A stretch of DNA of 64,000 bases from Arthrobacter stackebrandtii (GCF_017876675.1 NZ_JAGIOI010000001.1:3906001-3970000), one strand, 5' to 3'. Shown: positions 1-10,154, numbered from the stretch's first letter. The notes: a model not told the origin generated them from the letters alone. Made by a program: numbers and translations.

Positions 1-617
1 TGGGCATGATCCACCTGCGCAACCAGGTGGAACACCTCGCCCCCGTGCATTTCGACGACGAGCTCTCCGTCCGCGCCTGGGCCCGGGACCTCACCGGGCA
101 CCGCAGCGGCACGCAGGTTCAGATCGTGGCGGAGGTGCTTAGCGGCGACGGCACCGCGCTGCTGTGGCGTGGGGTGTCCACCTACCTGGCGAAGGGCGTG
201 TTCCTGCCAGGCCTGGACAAGCCGTCAGAGCCTGCGGTGCGGGTGGACTTTGTGCCACCGGCGCCCACGGCGCAGTGGCGCCTGGGCGTCGATACCGGGC
301 GGGCCTATGCGGCGGTGTCCGGCGACTTCAACCCCATCCACCTCAGCGTCCTGAGCGCCAAGGTGCTGGGCATGCGCCGGTCCATCGCCCACGGCATGTA
401 CGCCGCCGCCCGGGTGCTGGCCACGGTTCCGCTGGCCAAGCCGCCGGCGTACAGCTGGGACATCGCCTTTGACTCGCCCATCTTCCTGCCGGCCACCGTA
501 TCGCTCGAGGTGGTTGACCGCAGGGCTGACGACGGCGCCTGGCTGGGCTCGGAGTTCACCGCCTGGAATGCGCACAGTTCCCGGAGGTTCTTCAGCGGAT
601 CCGTGACCGCCTCCTGA
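1..617 (+). CDS. MaoC-family hydratase, 5'-truncated by window edge
   Basis: The frame is open to the left edge, so the true start lies outside the window. The visible 205 or so residues end at a TGA. The second half carries the hydratase-2 signature of the MaoC hot-dog fold, SGDFNPIH, followed by a typical helix (SIAHGMYAAARVLA). The first half resembles the other half of a double hot-dog protein. Proteins of this family usually hydrate enoyl-CoA thioesters, but the substrate cannot be read from the sequence. The next gene is convergent, with only about 40 bases between the two stops. Confidence 0.8.
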   Translation, partial: GMIHLRNQVEHLAPVHFDDELSVRAWARDLTGHRSGTQVQIVAEVLSGDGTALLWRGVSTYLAKGVFLPGLDKPSEPAVRVDFVPPAPTAQWRLGVDTGRAYAAVSGDFNPIHLSVLSAKVLGMRRSIAHGMYAAARVLATVPLAKPPAYSWDIAFDSPIFLPATVSLEVVDRRADDGAWLGSEFTAWNAHSSRRFFSGSVTAS

Positions 618-657
618 GCATTTGGGCCTTCCCTCTGGCACGTGCCGGCGGGAAGGC

Positions 658-2337
658 TCAGTTGTCCATGGAGTCCTCGTAGGGGTAGGCGGAGATGATC
701 CCCTGGATGCGGTCGACGGCGGCCGGCTCCAGTCCGCTGGGTGCCACCCCGTTCCACGCGCCAACGGCCACATCGCCAAAGTTGTGGCCGTGGCTGGCGG
801 GGACAGCCTCGCCAACGAACATGTCCACGGCCACTTGCAGGTATGTGAACAGGGGAACCCGGCGCATGGAGTCGCTGACGTCGGGGGCGCGGCCGCCGTC
901 GGCAGCCGTCCCGTTCAGCCAGTCCGGCTTTTCCCAGATGAGCCGCGGGGACAGCCACGTCACGGCATCGGTGCCATGCTGCAGATACGCCACGCGGCCG
1001 GCGACCCACGGCCCGGCCAGTGCGTCGAAGTCCCCGTTGTTGGAGAGCCAGCGCACGTTGCGCCCCGCCTGGTAAACAGGCTGCCATTCGGGGGAGCCGG
1101 CGTCCCTCGTCTCCTGCAGCGTGCCCCATGGCTGGGAGTTGTTGGGTGCCCCGGAGAACACGGCTCCGTCGACGCTGTCGACAAGGTCCTGCGCGCCGGA
1201 AAAGGCAGACTGCATGCCGGAGGCACCCAGGCTCAGCCCGTAAACCACCAGGTCAGGGCGCTGCGCAGCCGGCATGGAATTGCGTTCCTCGGCGACGGCT
1301 GCGTACAGGGCCTGTGCTGATTCGCGGGGGAGGTCCTGGTGAAACAGGAACGACACCCAACTGGGCTGGTAGGAATACTGCATTGAGACAATGGCGGTGT
1401 CCCCGCCATGCAGGTACTCCAGCGAGTCGACTGCCTGGCGCTCCAGCCAGCCCGAACCCGTGGGTGTGGCCACCATCAGCACGGAGCGGTCAAAGCCGCC
1501 GGTGCGCTTGAGCTCGGCGACCGCCACGGCGGCACGTGCGGCCATGGAATCTTCCTGGCCGGCACCTACATAAACCCGCACGGGTTCCTTGGCCGCCTTG
1601 CCTGTGGCAGCCCCTATGGCGGCGGCAGTGGGCCCGCCCCCGACAAAGGCCCGTCCCTGCATGCCGAGCCTGTCCCAGCTGACGGCTGAATCCGCACCTG
1701 CGGAGCGGTGGGTGGAGGAGGGTTCGGAAATCCCGGCCGGGGTTGTGGCGTTGCGCGCCCCATACACGCGGTCGGTGCCCCACAAGGCTGCGGAAACCAG
1801 CACAGTGGCCGCCAGCGATGCAACCAGCACGCCGGCCAGCACCCCGGCCGGACCCGCGAACCCCGACGGCAGCCCGGCCCGGCCCGAGGCCCGCCGTGCG
1901 GCGGCCGCGGTGCGGTGCAGGCACCACCGCACCCCAAGGGTTGCGGCGGCCGTCAACAGCGCCGCGACAAAAAACCCGGCGAAGTCCGGACCGTCAACGG
2001 GCGGCATCTCCACGTGGGTCCGGACGTCGTTCTGCCACCGCACAGCGACGACGCCAACGAGCACTGCATACAGCAGCAGGGCGGCAGCAGCTGCGATACG
2101 CAGCCACACCGGAAGGCGCAGCGTCGCCGGCCAGGCGGGCAGCCGCCGTCGGACGAGAAATTTGTGGGCGGCCGTGCACAGCCATGCGGCGAAAACATAA
2201 GCAAGAATGCATGCCAGCCCGGCCAGGAACCCTTGGAACACGGCAGGCCGGGGGACCAGCGACGGGGTCAGCGCCAGCCCGGCCGCGGCGACGCCCGCAA
2301 TGGCGCCGAAAAGTGAGGCGGTTCGGATGCTGCCCAT
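658..2337 (-). CDS. Membrane-anchored alpha/beta hydrolase (Abhydrolase_9 family)
   Basis: A 559-residue protein. The first 200 or so residues hold about five hydrophobic helices, matching the membrane part of the Abhydrolase_9 (DUF2319) family. The C-terminal half is a soluble alpha/beta-hydrolase domain with the nucleophile motif GLSLGASG and a likely catalytic His in the ASHGHNFG stretch. The sequence indicates an integral membrane esterase- or lipase-like protein; the substrate is unknown. The start ATG at 2337 opens directly into the first membrane helix. It is convergent with the MaoC gene and has no obvious operon partner. Confidence 0.8.
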   Translation of the reverse strand: MGSIRTASLFGAIAGVAAAGLALTPSLVPRPAVFQGFLAGLACILAYVFAAWLCTAAHKFLVRRRLPAWPATLRLPVWLRIAAAAALLLYAVLVGVVAVRWQNDVRTHVEMPPVDGPDFAGFFVAALLTAAATLGVRWCLHRTAAAARRASGRAGLPSGFAGPAGVLAGVLVASLAATVLVSAALWGTDRVYGARNATTPAGISEPSSTHRSAGADSAVSWDRLGMQGRAFVGGGPTAAAIGAATGKAAKEPVRVYVGAGQEDSMAARAAVAVAELKRTGGFDRSVLMVATPTGSGWLERQAVDSLEYLHGGDTAIVSMQYSYQPSWVSFLFHQDLPRESAQALYAAVAEERNSMPAAQRPDLVVYGLSLGASGMQSAFSGAQDLVDSVDGAVFSGAPNNSQPWGTLQETRDAGSPEWQPVYQAGRNVRWLSNNGDFDALAGPWVAGRVAYLQHGTDAVTWLSPRLIWEKPDWLNGTAADGGRAPDVSDSMRRVPLFTYLQVAVDMFVGEAVPASHGHNFGDVAVGAWNGVAPSGLEPAAVDRIQGIISAYPYEDSMDN

Positions 2338-2399
2338 GGATGATGTCCTGCCTCGAAGTGGAATCCCAGCCTAGCCGGGCCGGAGGCGGCGGTGCGCCA

Positions 2400-3149
2400 T
2401 CATCGGATCTCGCTGTTGACGGATGCGCGGTTTCCGGCGGACTGGCCGGCCGCATGCGCATTGGCGGAACCGAAGGCGATGGCTGACCGCCGGGCGGCGC
2501 GGGCCTGGGGGTACAGCTGGTGCGCGTGGTCCTCGGCCCGTTCCTTGCGGCCGGCCAGCACCAGCGCATTGCCAGGCCCGCCGGTTGCCACCTCCTGCGC
2601 GTAGATGCTGCTCAGCCGCTGCGCCACCGTGGTCAGGAACGCCAGTTGGAACTGCCGCCGTTCCAGAGTCTTCTCATGCGCGCTCAGGTACGGCTTGTAC
2701 GGGTACTCCACCCACCAGGCGGCCATGGCGGCCTCCAGCTGCAGCAGCAGGGACGTGAAGAGCCGGAGGATCTGGGCGACGTCGGACTCGGCACCGATCA
2801 AGTAGATGACCTTTTGTTTCGACGTGGTGGCCAGCAGGACCCTGACCGTGTCGAAGGCGGTGGCAATGGCGATGAAGCCGTGCGCACGGCCCACACGGTA
2901 GGCGCCTCCGACCTCAAAGCGTTCCTCCACCATGGTCTCGCGCGGCCGGCCAGCCTTGCCTGCCTCGGCGTCGATGGCCGCCTGCTGGATCCCATAGCGC
3001 ACCATGAGGCGCTCGGCATGTTCCTGGAACGTCTGGGCCTCGGCGGGAAACGGGGTGCCCTCCGCCTTGGCCAGCAGCTTCATGATCAATGCCAGCGTCT
3101 TGTCCGCCTTGCGGGCGGCCTGTGACGCGAGGTCCGGATTGTTCTCCAT
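2400..3149 (-). CDS. DUF2786 domain-containing protein
   Basis: A 249-residue protein of unknown function. Residues 15-60 or so match the DUF2786 pattern, a helical segment with repeated KADKTLALIMKLLAKAEGT-like spacing and an ERLMVRYGI motif. The rest is mostly helical with no membrane segment. The start ATG at 3149 follows an AAGGGG ribosome site. The gene is transcribed away from the tRNA-Leu gene, with the tRNA terminator between them. No functional claim is possible beyond the family assignment. Confidence 0.75.
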   Translation of the reverse strand: MENNPDLASQAARKADKTLALIMKLLAKAEGTPFPAEAQTFQEHAERLMVRYGIQQAAIDAEAGKAGRPRETMVEERFEVGGAYRVGRAHGFIAIATAFDTVRVLLATTSKQKVIYLIGAESDVAQILRLFTSLLLQLEAAMAAWWVEYPYKPYLSAHEKTLERRQFQLAFLTTVAQRLSSIYAQEVATGGPGNALVLAGRKERAEDHAHQLYPQARAARRSAIAFGSANAHAAGQSAGNRASVNSEIR

Positions 3150-3336
3150 GGTGGTTCACCCCTTGTGTCGCTGCAGCCGCTGTCCGGCCGCACTGTTCTG
3201 CTTGTCCTGTGTTGTTCCCGTCCGGAAAAAGCTGCCGGATTGTGATCTTCCCGACGGTATCGGCAGGCACCGACATTCTTGGCCGCCATGCCCGTTTCAA
3301 GGGACATTCCCAGCCCACGTATGAGAGGAAACAAAA

Positions 3337-3370
3337 AACTCCCCAAGAAACTTTCGTTTCTTGGGGAGTT
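3337..3370 (-). terminator. Intrinsic terminator of tRNA-Leu
   Basis: Perfect 15-bp inverted repeat (arms 3337-3351 and 3356-3370, four-base loop). On the minus strand it is followed by a run of six T (3333-3338). It lies seven bases after the 3' end of tRNA-Leu, so it very probably ends that transcript. Confidence 0.9.
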
Positions 3371-3376
3371 CGTTTG

Positions 3377-3459
3377 TGCGCGGAGGGGGACTTGAACCCC
3401 CACCCCGTTTCCAGGACTAGCACCTCAAGCTAGCGCGTCTGCCATTCCGCCACCCGCGC
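3377..3459 (-). tRNA. tRNA-Leu, anticodon GAG
   Basis: On the minus strand the sequence folds as an 83-nt class II tRNA. The acceptor stem GCGCGGG pairs with TCCGCGC plus discriminator A. The D-arm, the T-arm (GGGGG-TTCAAGT-CCCCC) and a long variable arm are all present. The anticodon GAG lies at 3424-3426 within the loop TTGAGGT, and the long variable arm supports leucine. CCA is not encoded. A strong terminator follows at once. Confidence 0.95.
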
Positions 3460-3651
3460 AGGTGATGACAGGAAACCGTTTCAGGCTCTCGCTTGAACCG
3501 TTGCTCCCTGCAGCAGCGATGAAAACAATAGCACGACTTTTGCCTGAAACAACAATCGGGTGTTCCGGCCCCGGAATCCATGCCTGCAGGCCCCGCCAAA
3601 CGGCCCAAAAGGTAGGCTGGAGCAAACGCACCAGACATAAGGAGTTTCCCC

Positions 3652-4956
3652 TTGAACACCGTCAGGCCCGAGGACGAGGTTGCCGGCATCTGTGCCGACC
3701 TCATCCGCTTTGACACCAGCAACTTTGCCGACAACGAGGGCCCGGGGGAGCGGGCGATTGCCGAGCATGTGGCCGCACTCATCAACGACGCCGGGCTCGA
3801 GACGGAGCTGTACGAGTCCTCGCCGGGGCGGGCCAACGTGGTCACCCGCATCGAGGGCACCGACTCCTCCCTTCCCGCGCTCGTGGTCCACGGCCACCTT
3901 GACGTGGTCCCCGCCGAAGCGGCCGACTGGACCGTTGACCCGTTCGCCGGAGAGGAAAAGGACGGGCTGATCTGGGGCCGCGGCGCCGTGGACATGAAGG
4001 ACATGGACGCCATGATCCTCAGCGTCATGCGGTCCATGGGGCGCGAAGGCCGCAAGCCGAAGCGCGACATCGTCTTCGCCTTCTTCGCCGACGAAGAGGC
4101 CGGAGGCACCTATGGCGCCCGCTGGTCGGTGGACAACCGTCCCGACCTTTTCGAGGGTGCCACCGAGGCCATCTCCGAGGTGGGTGGCTTCTCCACGGAC
4201 ATCAACGGCAAGCGCGCCTACCTGCTCCAGACAGCTGAGAAGGGCCTGGCCTGGCTTCGGTTGACCGCCCACGGCCGGGCCGGCCACGGCTCGCACATCA
4301 ACACGGACAACGCGGTCACCCGCCTGGCCCGCGCCGTGACCCGGATCGGCGACCACAAGTGGCCCATCGAGTACACCGACACCACCCGCGCCTTCCTCGA
4401 GGGGGTCTCGGAGCTGACCGGGATCGAATTCGACGAGTCCAACCCGGACACCCTGCTGCGCCAGCTCGGCACGGTCTCCCGCTTCGTCGGAGCCACGCTG
4501 CAAAACACGTCAAACCCCACCTACCTGAAGGGCGGCTACAAGGCCAATGTGATTCCCGGCACGGCGGAGGCCATGATTGACGTCCGCACCCTGCCCGGCC
4601 AGCACGAGCAGGTCCTGGAAATCGTGCGCGAACTGGCGGGCGAGGGCATCGACATCTCCACCATCCACAACGACGTATCCCTGGAAACCCCCTTCGCCGG
4701 CAACCTCGTCGACGCCATGATCGACTCCCTCCACGCCGAGGACCCCGGCTCGACCGTCCTGCCCTACACCCTCTCCGGCGGCACCGACAACAAGTCGCTG
4801 AGCCGCCTGGGCATCACCGGATACGGCTTCGCCCCGCTGCAGCTGCCCCCGGAGCTGGACTTCACCGGCATGTTCCACGGCGTCGACGAACGCGTCCCCG
4901 TCGACTCCCTCAAGTTCGGCGCCCGGGTCCTGGACCGCCTGCTGAGCACTTACTGA
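3652..4956 (+). CDS. M20/M25/M40-family metallo-hydrolase (dipeptidase-like)
   Basis: A 434-residue cytosolic metallopeptidase of the M20 clan. Metal-binding landmarks are HGHLDVVP (His and first Asp), WGRGAVDMKD (bridging Asp) and FADEEAGG (catalytic Glu pair). A lid or dimerisation domain follows around residues 195-310, and the chain ends in the usual C-terminal metal-site segment. The start is a TTG at 3652 preceded by AAGGAG at 3639-3644; no better in-frame start exists nearby. Family members cleave dipeptides or N-acyl amino acids; the exact substrate is not visible. The next gene starts 48 bases downstream on the same strand, so co-transcription is possible. Confidence 0.88.
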   Translation: MNTVRPEDEVAGICADLIRFDTSNFADNEGPGERAIAEHVAALINDAGLETELYESSPGRANVVTRIEGTDSSLPALVVHGHLDVVPAEAADWTVDPFAGEEKDGLIWGRGAVDMKDMDAMILSVMRSMGREGRKPKRDIVFAFFADEEAGGTYGARWSVDNRPDLFEGATEAISEVGGFSTDINGKRAYLLQTAEKGLAWLRLTAHGRAGHGSHINTDNAVTRLARAVTRIGDHKWPIEYTDTTRAFLEGVSELTGIEFDESNPDTLLRQLGTVSRFVGATLQNTSNPTYLKGGYKANVIPGTAEAMIDVRTLPGQHEQVLEIVRELAGEGIDISTIHNDVSLETPFAGNLVDAMIDSLHAEDPGSTVLPYTLSGGTDNKSLSRLGITGYGFAPLQLPPELDFTGMFHGVDERVPVDSLKFGARVLDRLLSTY

Positions 4957-5004
4957 ACCATGCAACGGCCCGGCCGGCCGCCGCATATCGCGAAAGGCAC
5001 CACC

Positions 5005-6156
5005 ATGACACCTGAAGAAATCCTGCCCGGCGAACTGCTCGAACGGTTCCGGGAGCGGGCCCGCGGCTATGACGAACGCAACGAGTTCTGCCACGAGGAC
5101 CTCGCCGAGCTGAAGGAGCAGGGCTACCTCAGGCTTTTTGCCCCCAAGTCCGACGGCGGGCTGGGGCTTGGGCTGGAAGCGGCCGCCGCCGCGCAGCGCA
5201 GGTTGGCAACGGCCGCGCCGGCCACCGCACTGGCGGTCAACATGCACCTGGTGTGGACCGGCGTCGCACACCTGCTCATGGAGCGCGGCGACGATTCGCT
5301 GCACTGGGTGCTGCAGGAGGCGGTGGCAGGTGAGGTGTTTGCCTTCGGCATCTCCGAGGCCGGCAACGACTCCGTGCTGTTCGACTCCAACACGGTGGCG
5401 GCGCCGCAGGGCGACGGCAGCTACGCCTACACGGGGACCAAGATCTTCACCTCGCTGTCCCCGGCGTGGACGCGGCTGGGCATCTTCGGCAAGGACTCCA
5501 CGGGGCTGGATCCGGAGCTGGTGTTCGGCTTCATCACCCGCGAGACCCCCGGCTACACGATCAAGGACGACTGGAACACGCTGGGCATGCGCGCCAGCCA
5601 GTCCTGCACCACCGTGCTGGAGGGCGCGGTGTCCCCGGCGGACCGCGTGTTCCGCAAGCTCCCGGTAGGCCCCAACGCCGACCCGCTGATCTTCGCCATC
5701 TTTGCCTGCTTTGAAACACTCCTGGCCGCCGTGTACACCGGCGTGGGGGAGCGGGCGCTGGAGATCGCCGTGGCCCAGGTGCACAGGCGCACGTCCAAGA
5801 AGACGGGGAAGAGCTACGCGCAGGACCCGGACATCCGCTGGCGCGTTGCCGACGCCGCCCTGGCCATGGACGGGCTGTACCCGCAGCTGGCGGCCGTGGC
5901 CCGGGACGTGGACCAGCAGGTGGACCACGGCAGGCTGTGGTTCCCGAAGATGGTGGGGCTGAAGATCCGTGCCACGGAGACGGCGCGGGACGTGGTGGAC
6001 AAGGCGATCCGGGTCAGCGGCGGCGGGACATACTTTGCCGGCAACGAGCTGGGCCGGCTGTACCGGGACGTGCTGGCGGGAATTTTCCACCCCTCCGACG
6101 ACGAGTCGGCGCACAATACTGTGGCCAATGCGTGGCTGGGCCCGGTCGAACCCTAG
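5005..6156 (+). CDS. Acyl-CoA dehydrogenase family protein
   Basis: A 383-residue flavoprotein of the acyl-CoA dehydrogenase fold: an N-terminal helical domain, a central beta domain (FAFGISEAGND, then TGTKIFTSLSPAW) and a C-terminal helical domain ending in the FAD-binding GGTYFAGNELGRLYRD segment. Such enzymes oxidise acyl-CoA or related thioesters; chain preference cannot be told from sequence. I chose ATG 5005, after CGAAAGG, rather than the in-frame ATG at 4960, because the translation between them looks non-coding and lacks a ribosome site. Confidence 0.85.
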   Translation: MTPEEILPGELLERFRERARGYDERNEFCHEDLAELKEQGYLRLFAPKSDGGLGLGLEAAAAAQRRLATAAPATALAVNMHLVWTGVAHLLMERGDDSLHWVLQEAVAGEVFAFGISEAGNDSVLFDSNTVAAPQGDGSYAYTGTKIFTSLSPAWTRLGIFGKDSTGLDPELVFGFITRETPGYTIKDDWNTLGMRASQSCTTVLEGAVSPADRVFRKLPVGPNADPLIFAIFACFETLLAAVYTGVGERALEIAVAQVHRRTSKKTGKSYAQDPDIRWRVADAALAMDGLYPQLAAVARDVDQQVDHGRLWFPKMVGLKIRATETARDVVDKAIRVSGGGTYFAGNELGRLYRDVLAGIFHPSDDESAHNTVANAWLGPVEP

Positions 6157-6228
6157 GCGGGCCGGGCGCCGTCGTGCGTGGCATGGAACGCATGGCGGAC
6201 CGGGCGCCGGCCACGGTGTGGTGCGGGC

Positions 6229-6468
6229 CTAGTAGATGTCCAAGGTCCGCTCCACCCGGAGCACCTTGCGGCGCATCAGGTACCTGCGTTCCCCGCCCAT
6301 GTAGAGGGTGCTGCGTTCAAGTTCCCACTTGCCGTATTCGGCGTGCTCGCGCAGGCGCTGGTAGGCGGTGGGTACGGATTCGCCGGAGGAGACGGTGATG
6401 AGCAGGTACTCGTACTGGCGCAGGGGCGCACCCCTGCCCTTGGCGACGGGCTTGATGACTTCCCTCAT
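6229..6468 (-). CDS. DUF5703-type small protein
   Basis: A 79-residue basic protein with a compact sequence (QYEYLLITVSSGESVPTAYQRL, then GERRYLMRRKVLRVERTLDIY at the end). It resembles the small DUF5703 proteins found widely in actinobacteria, whose role is unknown. The start ATG at 6468 follows AAAGGA on the minus strand; the open frame continues upstream to 6588, but that extension is Arg-rich and lacks a ribosome site. It stands alone between two plus-strand genes. Confidence 0.7.
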   Translation of the reverse strand: MREVIKPVAKGRGAPLRQYEYLLITVSSGESVPTAYQRLREHAEYGKWELERSTLYMGGERRYLMRRKVLRVERTLDIY

Positions 6469-6632
6469 GCACACATCCTTTCTCCAGCGGGACCGGACCT
6501 TGCCTTCATGCCCCACGCTACCCCTTGCACGGCGCCTCCGGCGGGCGGAAACGGACATGTCGGGCAGCCGGGTCCGGCGGAGGGGCAAAAAATGACTTTC
6601 AAGTTCCCCCGCTCACTGGTAGCGTCAATCGC

Positions 6633-6899
6633 ATGAGCATTGATCCCCGCGCCGCCCTGAGTGCCCTGACCACAGCACTGGAAGAACACCTTGTGGCCGC
6701 CTCGGCCCGCCGCGGGGAGGAGGACCCCATTGTTGAGGCCACCTTCCTGGGCATCATCGACGCCTTTGAGGCCTATGAGGAAGCCCTCTTCGACGCCTTT
6801 GACGAGGTCACCCCGCTGGTGATCTACGGTGAGGACGAGGACTTCGGCGACGACACCGACGAGGACGGCGACGACGAGCTGGAGCCGATCAGCGAATAG
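6633..6899 (+). CDS. Small acidic protein of unknown function
   Basis: An 88-residue protein with a helical N-terminal part and a strongly acidic tail (GEDEDFGDDTDEDGDDELEP). I do not recognise a domain with a known job; similar short acidic Arthrobacter proteins are often labelled primosomal protein, a label the sequence does not support. The start ATG lies seven bases after a TAGCGT -10 element (6620-6625) with no ribosome site, suggesting a leaderless message. Confidence 0.65.
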   Translation: MSIDPRAALSALTTALEEHLVAASARRGEEDPIVEATFLGIIDAFEAYEEALFDAFDEVTPLVIYGEDEDFGDDTDEDGDDELEPISE

Positions 6900-6917
6900 C
6901 CGGCCCCGGGCAGCCGT

Positions 6918-7853
6918 TCAGCCCAGCCGGGAAATCTCCCGCAGGACCCCGGCGATCTGGTCGGGAAGCGGAGTCAATTCAGAATTCAGTGTGTCCTTGA
7001 GCTGGTCCTGCGTGCGCGGGCCCACCACGGCGGCCGAGACCGACTGGTGGTCCAGCAGCCAGCTCAGCGCAACATCCAGGGGTGCGCGGCCCAGTCCGCG
7101 GGCGGCGGTGACAAGCGCGTCGGTGATCCGGGCCGGACGCCCGTCCAGGTACTTCTCCACATAGGACGCCATGGTCTCGCTCGCGGCGCGGGAATCCCCC
7201 GGGACGCCGCCGCGGTACTTTCCCGTCAGCGCACCCCGGCCCAGGGGGGCCCAGCACAGCAGGCCGGCCCCCACATGCTCGGCCGCCGGGATGACCTCCC
7301 GTTCCACACCGCGCTGCAGCAGCGAATACTCCACCTGGTTGGCCACCAGCGGGGCTTCGCACAAGGTGGCGGCGCGGGCCAGCTGCCAGCCGTTGTAGTT
7401 GGACACGCCGGCGTAGCGGACTCGGCCGCTGGAGACAGCGAATTCCAGCGCACCCAGGGTCTCCTCGAGCGGGACGTTGCCGTCCCAGATATGGGCCAGC
7501 CACAGGTCCAGGTGGTCGGTGCCGAGCCGGGCCAGTGAGGCGTCAAGCCCGGCCAGCATGGCCCTGCGCGAGGTGTCGACCATCCGCAGGCCGTTGCGGT
7601 GGCTGATTCCGGCCTTGGAAATGAGAACAACATCACTGCGGGGAACCACATCCCCCAGCAGTTCGCCGATGATGGCTTCGCTGCGGCCCTCGCCGTAGCT
7701 GACCGCCGTGTCAAGGGTCGTTCCCCCGGCATCCAGGAAGTCGCGCAGCATCATTCCGGCCGTTTCGGCCTCAGTTTCCCTGCCCCAGGTCATCGTGCCC
7801 AGCGCCAGGGACGAGACACGCAGACCGCTGGTGCCCATGAATCTTTGTTCCAT
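6918..7853 (-). CDS. Aldo/keto reductase
   Basis: A 311-residue NADPH-dependent (beta/alpha)8 oxidoreductase. The catalytic tetrad is visible as Asp and Tyr in [12 protein letters not shown], Lys in VVLISKAG and His in [10 protein letters not shown]. The C-terminal [13 protein letters not shown] is the cofactor phosphate-binding segment. The physiological carbonyl substrate is not predictable. The start ATG at 7853 lies seven bases from a TAAGCT -10 element on the minus strand, suggesting leaderless expression. The divergent neighbour is uppP, which has its own -10 about 70 bases away. Confidence 0.88.
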   Translation of the reverse strand: MEQRFMGTSGLRVSSLALGTMTWGRETEAETAGMMLRDFLDAGGTTLDTAVSYGEGRSEAIIGELLGDVVPRSDVVLISKAGISHRNGLRMVDTSRRAMLAGLDASLARLGTDHLDLWLAHIWDGNVPLEETLGALEFAVSSGRVRYAGVSNYNGWQLARAATLCEAPLVANQVEYSLLQRGVEREVIPAAEHVGAGLLCWAPLGRGALTGKYRGGVPGDSRAASETMASYVEKYLDGRPARITDALVTAARGLGRAPLDVALSWLLDHQSVSAAVVGPRTQDQLKDTLNSELTPLPDQIAGVLREISRLG

Positions 7854-7946
7854 AGCGCCAAGCTTACGGTGGTTTGCCCTCCTGCCGGGGCACCCGCCGT
7901 CGTCCGTGGCCGGGGGAGGCGCCTGGCATGCTCTAGGCTAAAACCC

Positions 7947-8783
7947 GTGAACTGGTTTGAAGCTGCCTTCCTGGGCCTTGTGCAGGGCCTGACAGAATTC
8001 CTCCCGATTTCCTCCAGCGCCCACCTGTTTGTGGTGGGCAAGTTCCTGCCGTCGGCGGCGGATCCGGGTGCGGCCTTCACGGCTGTGACACAGCTGGGCA
8101 CCGAGACGGCCGTGCTGATCTTCTTCTGGCGCGACATCGTGCGCATCATCAAGGCCTGGTGGGGTTCGCTGCGGGGCCGCGTGCCGCGCAACGAACCCGA
8201 CGTCCGCATGGGCTGGCTGGTCATCATCGGCTCGCTGCCGATCGCGGTGCTGGGCGTTGTGTTTCAGAAATACATTGAGGGCACGTTCCGCAACCTGTGG
8301 CTCGTGGCCACCACGCTTATCGTGTTTGGCCTGCTGCTGGCCGTCGCCGACCATGTCGCCACGCAGCGCAAGCACCTGGAGGACCTCTCCTACAAGGACG
8401 GCATCATCTACGGCTTTGCGCAGGCCCTGGCACTCATTCCCGGAGTCTCCCGCTCCGGCGGCACCATCACGGCCGGGCTGCTCATGGGATACACCCGCGA
8501 AGCTGCCGCCCGCTATGCATTCCTGCTGGCCATCCCGGCCGTGTTCGCCAGCGGCCTGTATGAGCTGTACAAGATCTTTGGCGAACACGAAGGCGCCCAG
8601 GGGCCGTTCAGCATCCCCCAGACGGCCCTCGCCACCGCGATCGCGTTTGTTGTGGGCTACCTGATCATCGGCTGGTTCCTGAAGTACATCTCCACCAAGA
8701 GCTTCCGCCCGTTTGTGTGGTACCGGATCGCCCTTGGCGTGGCCCTGTACTTGCTGCTGGGCACCGGGGTCATTACGGCGTAG
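7947..8783 (+). CDS. uppP: Undecaprenyl-diphosphatase UppP/BacA
   Basis: A 278-residue polytopic membrane protein with both UppP signatures: the N-terminal [14 protein letters not shown] motif and the central [13 protein letters not shown] motif. It removes a phosphate from undecaprenyl pyrophosphate at the outer face of the membrane and so recycles the lipid carrier for peptidoglycan. The start is GTG 7947, giving [10 protein letters not shown]. It lies seven bases after a TAGGCT -10 element (7934-7939), so the message is probably leaderless. Loss of this function usually raises bacitracin sensitivity in other bacteria. Confidence 0.95.
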   Translation: MNWFEAAFLGLVQGLTEFLPISSSAHLFVVGKFLPSAADPGAAFTAVTQLGTETAVLIFFWRDIVRIIKAWWGSLRGRVPRNEPDVRMGWLVIIGSLPIAVLGVVFQKYIEGTFRNLWLVATTLIVFGLLLAVADHVATQRKHLEDLSYKDGIIYGFAQALALIPGVSRSGGTITAGLLMGYTREAAARYAFLLAIPAVFASGLYELYKIFGEHEGAQGPFSIPQTALATAIAFVVGYLIIGWFLKYISTKSFRPFVWYRIALGVALYLLLGTGVITA

Positions 8784-8818
8784 CACGGGCCCGCGCCCGA
8801 CCCGCTAAGCTGAACGGT

Positions 8819-10129
8819 GTGAAAACTTGGAAGTCCCATGCCCTGCCCCAGCTCCCCGGCCGCATGCCGGCCATCGCGCTCCACGAAACAACACAGCAGC
8901 GCGTGGTCGCCCTGCCGGAGACGGATCCCGCCAGCATGTATGTCTGCGGGATCACCCCGTATGACGCCACGCACATGGGGCACGCCGCCACGTACGTTGC
9001 CTTTGACCTGCTGAACCGGGCCTGGCGCGACCAGGACCGCGCGGTCAGCTATGTGCAGAACGTCACCGACATCGACGACCCCCTGCTGGAGCGGGCCGCC
9101 CGCGATGGAGTTGACTGGCGTGAGCTGGCCGCCGACCAGACGGCCTTGTTCCACGAAGACATGGAAGCACTCAACGTCCTGGCACCCACCTGGTACGTCG
9201 GCGCCGTCGAGGCCATTGAGTGGATTGTGCCCAAGGTTGAGGAGCTCGTCGCGGCAGGGCTGGCCTACCCGGTGGCCGGCACCAACGGGGAGCCCGACGG
9301 CGACATTTACTTCTCCGTCGAGGCCGCCTCCGCTGCCACCCGGGAAGGGGGCCCGGACGCCGCGTGGTGGCTGGGCCAGGTCTCCGGCCTCACCCGGGAG
9401 CAGATGCGGCCCGTCTTCGCCGAACGCGGCGGCGACCCCGACCGCTCCGGCAAGCGGCACCCGCTGGATGCCCTGCTCTGGCGCGTCGCACGCGACGGCG
9501 AACCCCACTGGCCCGGTGCTTCACTCGGCGACGGCCGCCCCGGCTGGCACATTGAATGCACTGTCATCGCCCAGAAGTACCTGCCGCAGCCGTTCACCGT
9601 CCAGGGCGGCGGCAGCGACCTCATCTTCCCGCACCACGAAATGGGTGCCGGCCACGCGTTCGCACTCGCACACGAACCCATGGCGCGCCACTACACCCAC
9701 ACGGGCATGGTGGGCCTCGACGGGGAAAAGATGAGCAAGTCGCTGGGCAACCTGGTGCTGGTCTCCAAGCTCCGCGCGGACGGCATCGACCCCGCCGCCA
9801 TCCGCCTGGCCATCCTTGCCAACCACTACCGCAGCGACTGGTTCTGGACGCAGGAGCTTCTCGACGACGCCGAACTGCGCCTGGCCCGCTGGCGCGACGC
9901 CCTCCACGCAGCCCCCGAGGGCTCGGGCAAGCCGCTGCTGTCCGAACTGCGGGCGGCACTGAGCAGCGACCTTGACGCCCCGCGCGCCCTCGCCGCCGTC
10001 GACGCCTGGGCCGCCCAGGCGCTGCAGGCCGAGGCGGCCGTGGCGGGGGATGCCGGCAACGGCGCCTCCGAACAGGACGCCGACATGGTCTCCGACTCGG
10101 TTGAGGCGCTGCTGGGCATCGAGCTCTAA
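8819..10129 (+). CDS. mshC: L-cysteine:1D-myo-inosityl 2-amino-2-deoxy-alpha-D-glucopyranoside ligase MshC
   Basis: A 436-residue class I aminoacyl-tRNA-synthetase-like ligase. It joins ATP-activated cysteine to GlcN-Ins, the third enzymatic step of mycothiol synthesis. C43 and the HMGH motif (residues 52-55) lie in [14 protein letters not shown]. Further zinc ligands are probably the Cys in WHIECT and the His in FPHHEMG. KMSKS is at residues 304-308. The length and absence of a tRNA-anticodon domain favour MshC over CysS. The GTG start lies seven bases after TAAGCT (8806-8811), so the mRNA is probably leaderless. Confidence 0.95.
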   Translation: MKTWKSHALPQLPGRMPAIALHETTQQRVVALPETDPASMYVCGITPYDATHMGHAATYVAFDLLNRAWRDQDRAVSYVQNVTDIDDPLLERAARDGVDWRELAADQTALFHEDMEALNVLAPTWYVGAVEAIEWIVPKVEELVAAGLAYPVAGTNGEPDGDIYFSVEAASAATREGGPDAAWWLGQVSGLTREQMRPVFAERGGDPDRSGKRHPLDALLWRVARDGEPHWPGASLGDGRPGWHIECTVIAQKYLPQPFTVQGGGSDLIFPHHEMGAGHAFALAHEPMARHYTHTGMVGLDGEKMSKSLGNLVLVSKLRADGIDPAAIRLAILANHYRSDWFWTQELLDDAELRLARWRDALHAAPEGSGKPLLSELRAALSSDLDAPRALAAVDAWAAQALQAEAAVAGDAGNGASEQDADMVSDSVEALLGIEL

Positions 10130-10137
10130 ACGGGTCC

Positions 10138-10154
10138 GGCCCACCCGGTGGGCC
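10138..10154. terminator. GC-rich palindrome after mshC
   Basis: GGCCCACC and GGTGGGCC arms separated by one base, starting nine bases after the mshC stop. There is no T-run, so it is at most a weak or Rho-assisted end signal. Confidence 0.35.

Noticed and set aside
4510-6114. A 534-codon minus-strand frame over the acyl-CoA dehydrogenase
   Set aside because: Same reasoning: antisense shadow of a well-supported gene, Gly/His/Gln-rich and without motifs.
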